Positions 1-10,194 of a stretch of DNA of 23,747 nt are shown piece by piece. Each line of letters starts with the position of its first letter. The first letter of the stretch is position 1. Source of the stretch: Geosiphon pyriformis (Eukaryota; Glomeromycota; Glomeromycetes; Archaeosporales; Geosiphonaceae); contig JAAOMT010000755.1 of assembly GCA_016748015.1 (NCBI GenBank), positions 86,946 through 110,692 of the forward strand, in the 5' to 3' direction. The notes below the pieces were generated by a model, which saw only the letters and a list, made by a program, of their open reading frames with translations, did no database searches and had not been told where the DNA came from. The translations under genes and the position numbers were made by a program.

Positions 1-3000
1 TTAAAAGTTATTTTACAAGGCAAGCTATTTATTTGCTCAATCGAGATTTAAAAGAATATCAAACTTAGTCATTATATAATTTCTCCTAAAATCTCAAATT
101 CAATTGGACTCAAATGATATTTAATGATAATAATAAAACTATTGCATTTGAGAAATAATTTTTCCCAATTCCATAGCTTTCCCGCATAAAATCACTCAAG
201 TATCCCTAAAATTTATCATAGCAATATTTGTATAAAAGTCAAGGACTTTTTAAATCTTTAATTTACCATAAAAATATTCTGAATTAAAATTTTAAACTGT
301 TATTAAATTTAAATTTTATGTGTTTATATATATAGAAGATCCTTAATTTCAAAACTTAATTAAAAAATTATAATACTGTTCAAAAAATAGTCTTAATACT
401 CAGAAACTTATAAAAAATTATAAATTTTAATATATTTAATATTTAGTTTATATAATATTTTTTAATATTTGTTAAATAAATCTAAAAGATTTGCTTAACA
501 ATTTTGTATGTTTAAAATACTATTTCTTACTAATTAAATTAAAAATATATATTAATTGCAAAAATTAACAAACACCAAAAAAAGTGCTTACAAATATTAA
601 CTAAGGATGTTATCTAACAAAAAGAAATATGAATTTTACAAATTTATATTTATCTTTTGCTTAAAATTATAAGCCTAAATAATTGATTTTTTGATTTATT
701 TGCATTTATAAAAGTAATAATAAAAATATTATTCAAAAGTTTGTATATTATTAAGAGCATAAAATGTGCTAATAAAATTAACTATTATATAGTAAAGTAA
801 TTCAAAATATAACCAGTATTATTTTTTAGACAGTTTTTTTGTAAATTATCAAACAAAATTAACACTTCACTATTAAATCAATTTTTATTATAATTATTTT
901 TTAAAACTTTCAACATCCTCTGAACTTTTTGTACTGTTTTTTGAATTGCTTTAAATTTAACAAAATTATTAAAAACTTTCAATTAGTTCTAATTAAGCTA
1001 AAAATCCAAGAACATATTAATAAATTCAATAAAACTTTTTTTTATGTTACTGCTTTATTTTTTCTAGTATTTAAAGACATCTTTTCACAAAAAATTCAAA
1101 GTTTTTTTTCAAGTCTCCATATTTAGGTATTAAAAAACTCTTATAAAGTAGTGTACAAAGAGATCTAATAAACATTATAAAACAAGTAATATGTAAACAT
1201 ATCTATTTTTAGAATTCTAATGGTTTTATCTCTATAAACTTGGTTGGATTAGTTTTTTTTGTAAATCATAATAAGATAATACTTTTATGATAGATAGCAT
1301 ATAAAAATATATTGTAATTATAGAAATATATTTCCTTCTTTTAAGGCTTAGCAAAATTTTTTATATTGTTTAATATGTAAAAAAAAAACTTATCTAAAAT
1401 TTTTGCAACAAATATGCAATAGCTTGCTTAACAAATTTTACTTAAATGCTCAACTATAAATTCAAAACACTTGTGAGGATTAAAGATTTTATACCAAAAA
1501 TTAAAAATAAAGTCATTTTTGATTCTGTTAATAGCAATAAAAGTCGAGAGCTCTATAGCTTTCAAATGAAGTTTGTTGAAAGTACACATATGTACTCGTC
1601 TTATTTAATAAATTTATAATAAATAATGAAGAAAATTACACATAAAAACTTATTTAATTTTTATGTGTAAAAACAAATATATATTGAAAATTATTCAAAA
1701 TATTTTTTATATTTACATAAAAGCTAGAAAACAGATTTTTTAAAATATAAATACATTTGAATATAAATTTAATAGTGTATTTTGCCAAAACATGAACTTA
1801 TCCAAATAGTGTTAAGCATTGCTATTGATAAATTAATCTATAATTTGACAATGTAAAAATATTATAAAAATGATTTAAAAATATTTTATTTATGTTTTTA
1901 ACTTTCATTTTATTTTAATAAAAGCTCATATATTTGTATATATTTTTATTTTTTGTTAAATAAGATCTAAGCCTTAAAATTTTTTCTATATTTAAATAGT
2001 TTTTCTTTTTGTATAAAATTTATTTTAAATTATATTAACTATATATTAATTACTATTACATACTTTTACCACTTTATTTTTAGCATTAGTTATTACTATT
2101 TTTATTGATTTGATTTATAACTTGATTATAAACTTAGCTATTAATTATATTTTTACCTCAATTGTTAATTTAATTATTGACTAAACCATTGATTTAATTG
2201 TTAACTTGGCTATTTATTATTTTTAGAAAACATATAAATAAGACTTTTCAAAACTATAAAAAAGTATTTAACTATCTAAATATTAGCAATTTAATTTACT
2301 TTTATTAATATTATATTTGATTTGAGCATTAAAAAAATCACTTTTGCATAAATAAATAAAAATCCATAATTAATTGAAACGAAACTTAATTTAAAAGATT
2401 TAGATATTAGATTTTATATAACAATAAAACTCTCGTCTATTTGACCCAAAAATATCCTAAAATATATCAAAGTCATTTGAGGATCGATAACTCCCAAGTA
2501 ATAAATCAAGATTTTCACATATTTATGATAAAAATATATTGAATGACCAGACTGAACATGATTTTTAGCAAGTAGTTTTACTCATTGTTTTTTTTCAAAA
2601 ATGCTAAATTTTTCATTCATAGTTGATCAAATTAATACATTTTGATAGCAAAAGCAGAGAGTTTTTGTTTTACATAGTAAAAAAGTATATTAAGTATGCT
2701 CAATATTGCCTAAATTTTAATATTTAAATTCAAACTTGTGTAAAAAAGGTCTCAAGGATATTTAACCAGTTGTTTAAAAATAAACTTATTATTGCTTGGA
2801 CTTAAGCCAATATTAGCAATTCTTAAAGTTATTACTGAACTATTATCATTTAAAAATAGTTATATTAATTACAATAGTTTATTATACATTAGGTTTCTTA
2901 AATATTTTATATCGATCATTTCAAATTTCTGAATTAAATTTCAATAGGCTTAAACAATAAACAGTAAATAACAAGAATTTATTAAAATTAGCAATAGGTG

Positions 3001-3073
3001 AACAATTTTTTTATATAAACTAGATGGATATAGAAAAAGTAATTGACAAATGTGGCTACTTCTTTCTGTTCTT
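1..3073. other. AT-rich intergenic sequence, no gene recognised
   Basis: No frame here looks like coding sequence; the open frames are short, dominated by Lys/Asn/Ile/Phe, and have no family motif. Three stretches are less AT-rich than the rest (about 60–250, 1500–1610 and 2430–2660) and may be scraps of old dispersed repeats, but I could not assign them. A perfect stem-loop at 1636–1670 is listed separately. Confidence 0.6.
1636..1670. repeat. 13-bp perfect inverted repeat (stem-loop)
   Basis: Left arm 1636–1648 reads TTACACATAAAAA and right arm 1658–1670 is its exact reverse complement, with a 9-base loop. It could form a hairpin in DNA or RNA, or be a small palindrome from a past insertion. 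In such AT-rich DNA a 13-bp perfect arm may be chance, although the central ACACAT/ATGTGT is not pure A/T. Confidence 0.6.
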
Positions 3074-3172
3074 TACTCTTGTAAGAAATTTTAAACTAAA
3101 ACTACTCCCTCCCACTTTTCATTCTTGTAAGAAATCTTAAACTACCTCCCTCCTACTTTTTATTCTTGCAAG
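3074..3172 (+). repeat. Pyrimidine-rich tandem repeat, two copies plus a partial
   Basis: The unit contains CTTGTAAGAAAT, TTAAACTA, then CTCCCTCC and ACTTTT. The CTTG(T/C)AAG anchor occurs at 3078, 3124 and 3165, giving periods of 46 and 41 bp; the first copy has an extra short AAACTA duplication. It lies about 110 bp before a larger minisatellite. No coding role is seen. Confidence 0.8.
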
Positions 3173-3281
3173 GCATAAATAACAGATTATCAATTATCAA
3201 TTTTTTATCATCTAATTCTAAAATTTAATTTAGTTATTTAATAATTGATTGTTTATGAATTTCTATTTCGTATTCATTGGC

Positions 3282-3720
3282 TATTCAAATGTTGAATTGC
3301 GAATTACTGGTGAGTATGGTAATTCAAATATTGAGATACGAATTATTTGTGGATGATGATTATTTGAATGTTGAATTGCGAATTATTGGTGGGTCATGAT
3401 TATTTAAATGTTGAATTCATGCATTTTTGGTAAGTGGTAGTTATCGAATGTTGAGTTGAATTATTGGTGGGTAGTGGTTATATTTGAATGTTTAATTTGT
3501 GCATTTTTGATGACCAATAGTTATTTGAATGTTGAGTTGCAAAATATTGATGGATAGTTATATTTAAATGTTGAATCACAAATTATTGGTGGGTAATGGT
3601 TATTCAAATGTTGAATTTGTACATTTTTGGTGGGTGGTAGTTATTCAAATATTGAGTTGTGAATTATTAGTGGATGATGGTTATTCAAATTTTGAATTCA
3701 CAAATTATTGGTAAGCAGTA
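3282..3720 (+). repeat. Minisatellite, about 11 copies of a ~40-bp unit
   Basis: Copies begin near 3282, 3321, 3361, 3401, 3441, 3479, 3521, 3560, 3601, 3641 and 3681. The consensus is TATTCAAATGTTGAATT, then GCGAATTATTGG, then TGGGTAGTGGT. Two subtypes alternate in part: most units carry AATTATTGG, while those at 3401, 3479 and 3601 carry GCATTTTTGG or ACATTTTTGG. Unit length varies by only a few bases and some differences break any reading frame, so this is non-coding tandem DNA. G is concentrated on the plus strand of each unit. Confidence 0.93.
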
Positions 3721-3842
3721 GTTATCTAACAATTGTTGGTATCAAATTAGAGTCAAGCTTAATAGAATTTTTTTTTTCTACCAACTTTGCCAAACCTGTT
3801 TTGTTGACTGTAGTTTTACTAAATAGTAGATAAGAATAGTTT

Positions 3843-4124
3843 AATTCATAATACACATCAATAATTATAAATGAAAACAGACATTTAGCTAGAATGCAGC
3901 AAACACAAAGATTAAATAACAATTCATATCATTGATCATAAGTGGAAGCAGATATTCAACAGAATAAGCATATGCAAAAAGATATAACAATTCATGTTAT
4001 TAACTATCTATAGAAGTAGACATTTAGCAGAATGAGTACATATACAGAGGTACAACAATTCATGTCATAGACCATAAGTGAAAACAGACATTTGGCAGAA
4101 TGGGTGCATGTATAATAGTTAAAA
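3843..4124 (+). repeat. 68-bp tandem repeat, three copies plus one diverged copy
   Basis: The anchor AATTCAT recurs at 3843, 3921, 3989 and 4057, giving spacings of 78, 68 and 68 bp. Each unit continues with a CATAAGTGAAAACAGACATTT-like segment and GCAGAATG(A/G)GT. The first copy is the most diverged and longer. A short minus-strand open frame across 3722–3922 overlaps it but has no motif and is not considered a gene. The array starts about 120 bp after the 40-bp minisatellite and has an unrelated unit. Confidence 0.85.
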
Positions 4125-6053
4125 AACACCACATTTGGTAATATAAAAGAGTTGAAAACCCCATGCTTGGTTAAGTTTCTTTGGTTAAGATTAGAGTTTT
4201 TTCTAGTAAAAAATGTCTTCCTTTTTCACTCAATACTTAAAGCTAAAAAGGATATATTAATACTCCTATCTGAATTGTTTTATTAACTAAAGATTTTTAA
4301 TTTTTAAGACCTGCTGTGGTTATTGATATAACTGGACACAAAAATAAACCTCTTAAATATTTTTAGTGTTCTTTGAATTCATGAGTTGTTAGTCATACTG
4401 GTTATAGCTGTTGGATTTATAAGTTGGTAAATGCCAGTAATTTGTTGCTAATAAAGATAAGAGTAATTTTATATAGAATAAAATTTTGTTTAAAGACAAA
4501 AAACACCTCTTTATATGTTACTATCTTTAAGTTGTTGATTTTGAAATCAAAAATTACACATTTGTTTTTCATGCAAAAACAAAAATACAAAAGTGGGTTA
4601 ACTAATATGTAGTAATTAAAAACAAAGTGTCACTTTTTGAAACTTTGGTACTTTCTGAAAAATTTTTAAATTATTATGCAGATTCTCATAACTCATGTAA
4701 TATTAAGCAAATTTTTATAACTCATTTTTTTGACTCTGTTATCTTAAAATGGCTAAATATAATCAGTATGAAAATCAAATTTACATTCTCCTTAAAACTG
4801 TAGGATTCATTATAATGTTTAATTTAACTTTTCTTTTTGTCTAAAAAAACAATATAAATGGTCGCAGATGAATTAGTTATTAAAAACATATCTTATATCC
4901 GAAAAAAAAATTAATATACTAGACTGAATAATATAAAAAAAATGGAAAACCACTAAATATAGCCAATATAAGTACTCTCTGTTGTAACATAGGATCTGAA
5001 AACATGACTGTTTACTTAAAACACAGCCTCCAAAACATTCAAAAAATTTCAAAACAAGTTTAATGTTCATTATTATCATATCTCGATCAAAATTACAATA
5101 ACAGTTTAGTTTCAGCATTAAATACTAAAAAAATTAGGAATTTGGCAATAGACAACAAATAACAAAGAATTGAAAAAGTATTGACAATAATAAATAATTA
5201 AATATTTAATTTAAAGACCTGAATAAAATCAAGCACATTATTTTAAATTAATTCTATTCTATGGAAGCATATTTCTGCTTTAATTTACATAATGAAAAGT
5301 TCAAATGTCAGTAAATATTTATATTTTTAGATGGGTGATTAATTTAATTTACTTAATTTAATCTACTTAAACAGATTTACTGGGTGATTGATTTATTATA
5401 CTTAAACAGACTAATTTTTCAAAAAGTTCTTGGTTAATTTTACAAGAGATTATTAAAGATAATTAGACTTAATAGAAATTTTTTTATATTATTTCTATTA
5501 GCTTAAAAAAAAGACATAGATCAGAATAGTAATGTATTTAAAGTACTATTTTCCGAAATCTAATACCTAATAGCCAGATAAAAACCAAAAGATATGAATT
5601 GGAGCTTTTATTAGATGAGTTAATAAAAAGATTAAGTAAAATTGAAAATATTCAGAAAATTCAAAATAATCTATAATATTCATGGTATTTATTACTAAAA
5701 ATTAATTATATAAACATTAATTATTTCCAGAATATACTATTTTGCAATATTATAACTTAACATTTTTAATATACCTGAACTATTAAAACAAATTTTACAT
5801 TTTTTAGCAAAAAATAAATTACTTTACCCAACTCTTTTCATTAATAAACTTTAATAATATTCTTTTGTTTTAATTCTATGATAACATATTAAGTTTTTCA
5901 TAGATCATCGGAACCAATTTAATAAAAAAATGTCTTAAGTTTTTACTTGGCAGTTAATAAACTTTAAAAGAGTTATGTGTAGAATAATAAAGCTATTCAA
6001 TTGCTTCAAGATAGTATATTTTTGATTAGAAGATTTAAAAAATTTCAGATGCA
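4125..6053. other. AT-rich intergenic sequence, no gene recognised
   Basis: I see only short, low-complexity open frames with no recognisable family motifs. No tRNA-like T-loop or stem pattern was noticed. The 5' part of the downstream BTB–TLDc copy cannot be traced above about 6054: sequence corresponding to the first ~40 residues of its sibling is not alignable here, so the boundary of that duplicated segment probably lies close to 6050. Confidence 0.55.
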
Positions 6054-7415
6054 TTGATCAGTGCAATTCTGTGTTTATGCCCAGATATACACTTTCTTAT
6101 ATTTGATGTTTATTCACAAATTTTAGCAGCAAAATCACCATATTTTGTCATAATGCTCTTTAAAAATTGGGTTAAAAAAGTAAATAATACCATTATCTTT
6201 GCTAAACCTAATATTTTTCTTAATATTTTTGAATTAATTATCAGGTAAGGTTTTCTTTTACTTCAAAGTATTTAACAAACATCAATTTTTATGTTTTATT
6301 TTTTTGTAAATACATTTATAATGGTGAGATCTCTTTTGATAAACATAGAATACCTATTATTTTAGAATTGCTTATTGCCATTAACAAACTTATTCTAGAA
6401 AATCTTATTGATTATCTTGAAGACTATTTAATTGAACACTATACAAAAAAGTTAGAAGAGAATTTTGCCACTTTATAGAAAACTTCATTATGCACCAAAA
6501 TAGCTGCTAACAATCCAGCTATAGTCTTCAACTCACAAGATTTCATCTTCCTTAGTGAAAATGCTTTTTCTTTAGTTTTAACTCGAAATAACTTAAATAT
6601 AGAAGAATCTAAGATCTGGGAAAAGATTGTGAAATGAGAAGTTGCTAAATTAGATAACAATATTTAGTTGAAAAAAGTTTTACTGGACAGATGAAAACTT
6701 TAATGCTTTTAAGAAATCTATTGAAATGCTTTTACCTTTAATATGCTTTAATATATCTTCAGTTAACTACTATCACAGAGTAAAACCATTTGTGAGAATC
6801 TTACTTGGAACTCTATATGAAGATCTTTTACATTATTATCTTATACTGAGTAGTCATCAAAAGTCTATAGACACTTAGTATTATGATTAAATATTAAAGC
6901 TTTTTCAATCACATAATATAAAACAGATAGATCATTGGATTCAAGACAAAGACAAAAATACTATTTTTGGAGATTAAGTTGAAAATAATTTTAAATTGTT
7001 ACTTCAAAGCAGTTGAAATGGATTTACTCTAGCTGATTTTCATCGATTATGCGATGGTAAAAAAGCAACAGTTAGCGTAATCAAAGTAAAAGGAACTGAT
7101 TAGCTAATTGGTGGCTATAACTCACACTCGTGGTATTCTAAGGATGAATTTTTGAAGGGAAAAGGAAGTTTTATTTTTTTCCTTAGAGATGGCAAAGCTG
7201 GAAATGCTCAACTTGGCAAATTTGTTGACAAATTTGGACCTTATGGTGGGCTAGACTATGGGCTCATGTTTGAAATGAATTTTATATTACATGGCAATGA
7301 TTTTTAAAATAGTTTAGGGTGGTATTGTGCAAATAAAAGAAACTATAAGCATGTTGTAATGTCTGGGTCAGAAGATCACGGGGATTTCTTTGTCAAGGAG
7401 TATGAGGTTTTTTAA
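6054..7415 (+). pseudogene. Decayed BTB–BACK–TLDc domain gene, copy 1
   Basis: Translated in pieces, this gives the end of a BTB domain (PDIHFLIFDVYSQILAAKSP, then NNTIIFAKPN), YIYNGEI after an intron, a BACK-like helical region (NLNIEESKIWEKI; VRILLGTLYEDLLHYYL) and a TLDc domain (GFTLADFHRLC, GSFIF, KEYEVF at the end). In animals and fungi BTB–BACK proteins are usually cullin-3 adaptors, and TLDc is linked to oxidative-stress proteins; the role of the expanded fungal family is not known to me. In-frame stops lie at 6476, 6635, 6665, 6876, 6975, 7014, 7101 and 7305, with a 1-bp deletion near 6678. The 5' end of the BTB domain is missing. The family assignment is strong; the gene is clearly dead. 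Confidence 0.88.
6245..6311 (+). other. Intron remnant in copy 1 with lost 3' splice site
   Basis: The donor GTAAGG at 6245 follows the BTB segment ending ELIIR. In the sibling copy the matching intron ends CCCGCACAG before ATATATTTATAATGGCGAG. Here the aligned sequence is TTTTTGTAAATACATTTATAATGG, so the acceptor AG is gone while the next exon (YIYNGE) is still readable. The end coordinate is approximate because the border no longer exists. Confidence 0.7.
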
Positions 7416-8747
7416 ATCATAAAAAAATAAAATTGGTTTTATTTAATTTGATATATATTTTTCAAAAGTTATGCACCCTATTCTGGAAATTTCCATCAAC
7501 AGAATATTCTATATCTTACTGCTTTAAGACGCAAAATAAATTTAAAAAACGATAACAAGTTTTAGAAAAAACTTTAAAATTTATAATTATTTTAATAAAA
7601 AGTAATTGTTAAAGTGAAGGTTTTTATCATAGGCTAAAACCAAAAAATGCTCGTTAGCACTCTTATTCCCGTGGAACGCCTCATAAATAATATAATCTAC
7701 TTTCAATCTACTTATCAATTCAAAAGAAATGCTATTTAAGCTTTATAATCTTTATTATGGCAAGCAATAGTATGTTTTTGTGTTTAAAGACTGCTCGAAT
7801 TTTACATGTGTAAAGGTAATTCCCATATTATACAAACTCCCAATTTTCAATACATGATTCACCAAATGTTATGAATTCAATTTAGGATTTGAGACTTAAT
7901 AGAAAAATAATTAATTAATTCAGGATTTTTAAGGTGGCATAGATTATTGTGTGAATTTGAGAAAAAGATTTTATTGAATTTTGATGGTCAAATAAAAAAT
8001 TTTAAGAAAATCTAGTTCGATACAAACTGGTCCCAGATTCATATCTAATAGCTCAATATTTCGAATATCAGTTAGCTTAATGGCTTGTAAAATTAAATAT
8101 ATCATTCTAAAAAAAGTGTTTTTGTATCTTTCCAAAAATTATTTTATAGACTTTCACCTCTTTGGTATATTGATATTCGAAAGTTAGCTTCCGAGTCTAT
8201 TGATTTTTCATGAACCATAAAATTATTTTGAATCTGATCACTTTTATCGCAACTTTAATAGAAAAGTTTTTTCGATAACCTAAAAACCTTCTAATAATGC
8301 ATTAACGAAATTTGATAGATTTTACCATATCATATTTCAAACAATAAGATTTTATTGCATACCATGCATATTTTTGAAAAATCTTTTGTGTATTATCTAT
8401 GACTCTGTCTACTTTCTGAGAAAATATAATTTTCCAGTCTAACATATTTTATCATGTTTAATATGAGAGAATCTATGAGATTTTCAATATATTTCAATAA
8501 AATTGTAAAATTTCTTAAGATATTTGGAGTTTCTGTGATTGTTTTCGGGTCTCGAAGGGTACAAATATGAAAGAGAAAATTAGGCTCTGTGAAGATTTAT
8601 ATAAAATTTGATACTAAAAGCTTCTTCAAAAATATGTCTTGTATGGGAAATTAGCCTATTCTTTAGAAAATTCATTATAGATATGCTAATATATAAATAT
8701 CATTAATCGCAAAGATTTTTTATTATTAATCATTATTTTGGTTTTGA
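7416..8747. other. Spacer between BTB–TLDc copy 1 and the lipase relic; unassigned
   Basis: This stretch is less AT-rich and has more CpG (for example around 7660–7680, 8040–8060 and 8540–8560) than the surrounding intergenic DNA, which suggests decayed coding or transposon sequence. One short frame near 8465–8570 reads GVSVIVFGSRR, which could be a badly worn beta-strand region of a lipase upstream of the 8748 relic, but I cannot support that. The first ~50 bp downstream of copy 1 resemble the sequence downstream of copy 2, so the duplication may include a little 3' flank. Confidence 0.4.
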
Positions 8748-9297
8748 CTTAAATCAAAGAATACTGTTCAAGTTTTTTCTATATCTATTATATGCAAAAG
8801 CAAAAGTGATAAATATTTTTGGGATCAATACCGGCATTTTCATTATCATTTTTCAAGTATCCTTGAAGAAATAGAAAAATAAAGATTCAATGCTATTGTT
8901 GCAGCAATTTTCGTGGTACATGGAATGGGTGCCGTGATTTATTATTTTGATGATTTCTAAATATTTTTTTCAAGCTCAAATTTGCTTTTTTTTACCTTTA
9001 TAGTCTATACAGCATTTGCTGCTCATGAGTTTTATCAATTTAAATGAACACCGCATATTTCATTATAGCTATTTACTTATGACCAGCAAAGAATTAGGAA
9101 GTTGACATTTTTCTCGAGCTTTGGATGAAAGAACGAATATATATGCTCGAGTTACTTACGCAAATGATATGTTGGTAAATCTTTCAAATGATGGTCTACA
9201 CCAAAAACGAAGATTATTTGCGAAATATTGGATTAAGCCAGATAATTGCGTCTATTATAAGAATAAAGATCTTCTTGACAAGACAATCATTTATTAA
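8748..9297 (+). pseudogene. Degenerate class-3 lipase-like gene fragment
   Basis: Two frames carry coding-like sequence. At 8748–9053 one reads YHFSSILEEIEK, a stop, then RFNAIVAAIFVVHGMGAVIY; this resembles the helix and strand before the nucleophile elbow (GHSxGG) of fungal class-3 (Rhizomucor-type) lipases, but with Gly where the catalytic Ser should be and the preceding Gly missing. In a second frame, 9025–9297, it reads LGS, a TGA at 9103, then HFSRALDERTNIYARVTYAN followed by DML and, later, FAKYWIKPDNCVYY. That matches the family pattern GNxxF … RVTHxNDxV … EYWI, including the catalytic Asp (ANDM). Such enzymes are usually secreted triacylglycerol lipases. Several stops and a frame change mean it cannot make a full enzyme. 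The N-terminal third is not identified. The assignment is from motif order only; an unrelated hypothetical gene remains possible. Confidence 0.5.
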
Positions 9298-10194
9298 TTT
9301 CATAAAAGAATAAAGTAAATTGAATGTGTAAGAAACATATTTTAATGTGATCAGTTTTAAAATCACAGTTCCTAATACTTTCAGAAATATTTAAAAGTAA
9401 AGAAATAGTTTGTTATAATTCTATGTCTTGATTAATGCTCTTAAAATTTAATAGCAGGTCTAAAACTTAAAAAGACATGAAATTTTACAGCTTTATTTTA
9501 ATTTATAAATACCAATTTTAAAAAATTTGTAAAATAATAAGACAAAAATTTTTTAAAATAAAAATTTTTGAAGCCAAATATAAAAATTTGATATTTGTAA
9601 TTTATCATAATATTGATAGAATGCATATAATTTTTTTTATAAGTTATTTATTACTTGAATGATTGATATTATAAATTTTTAGTAGTCATTTAAATCTTAG
9701 ACATTTAATAAAAAAGCATCAACATTTAAGAATTTAATTTTTTGCTAGAATTTTATTCTTTTGTCGTCATTATCAATGAATATTAAATTTCTCATTTCTG
9801 ATTTTCACTTTAGTTTAAAATTCTATATATTACATAGCTACCAACTATAATCAAGCAAAAACTATGCATTTCAAGGCTATACCTAAAATAAGTTTTATTT
9901 CTAATGCTTTTTACCTAATTCTAAGCAATTGTGGAAATTCGAAAATTCTACAATTTTTACCTACAATAAAATATATCACAAAGCTAAAAGAGCGTTTGTT
10001 TGAATAAATTTATGTAAATAATGCTTTATCTTGTTTAAAGCTCTCTGAAATTTCTTTTAAAAAAAGACATTCTCAAATAATATCTACTGAGAATGTAGTG
10101 ACTATAAAATTTCATGAAATAATATTTAATAAAAATTCATGTTAGATTTAATAAAAAATATGAAACTTAATTCGATTAAATAATAAAACTAAAT
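9298..10194. other. AT-rich spacer, no gene recognised
   Basis: No coding-like frame, RNA gene or repeat was recognised. It separates the lipase-like relic from the 3' end of BTB–TLDc copy 2, whose stop codon is at 10195–10197 on the minus strand. Confidence 0.55.

Noticed and set aside
61-2520. Apparent similarity between 190–240 and 2440–2480 (CCTAAAAT…ATC segments)
   Set aside because: The match is short and AT-rich. I could not extend it far enough to call a dispersed repeat.
929-5118. Short frames at 929–1126, 3722–3922, 4424–4612 and 4873–5118
   Set aside because: AT-driven frames with no domains. 3722–3922 partly overlaps a tandem repeat, and none has a plausible promoter or splice pattern.
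6439-6660. Minus-strand open frame in copy 1
   Set aside because: It is antisense to the BACK-like region of the plus-strand pseudogene.
6476-7307. RIP-like CpA-to-TpA mutation signature from stop codons
   Set aside because: Transitions that create TAG or TAA stops are inherently CpA changes on one strand, so stops are a biased sample. When all sites are compared between the two copies, CpG, CpC and CpT contexts change as well.
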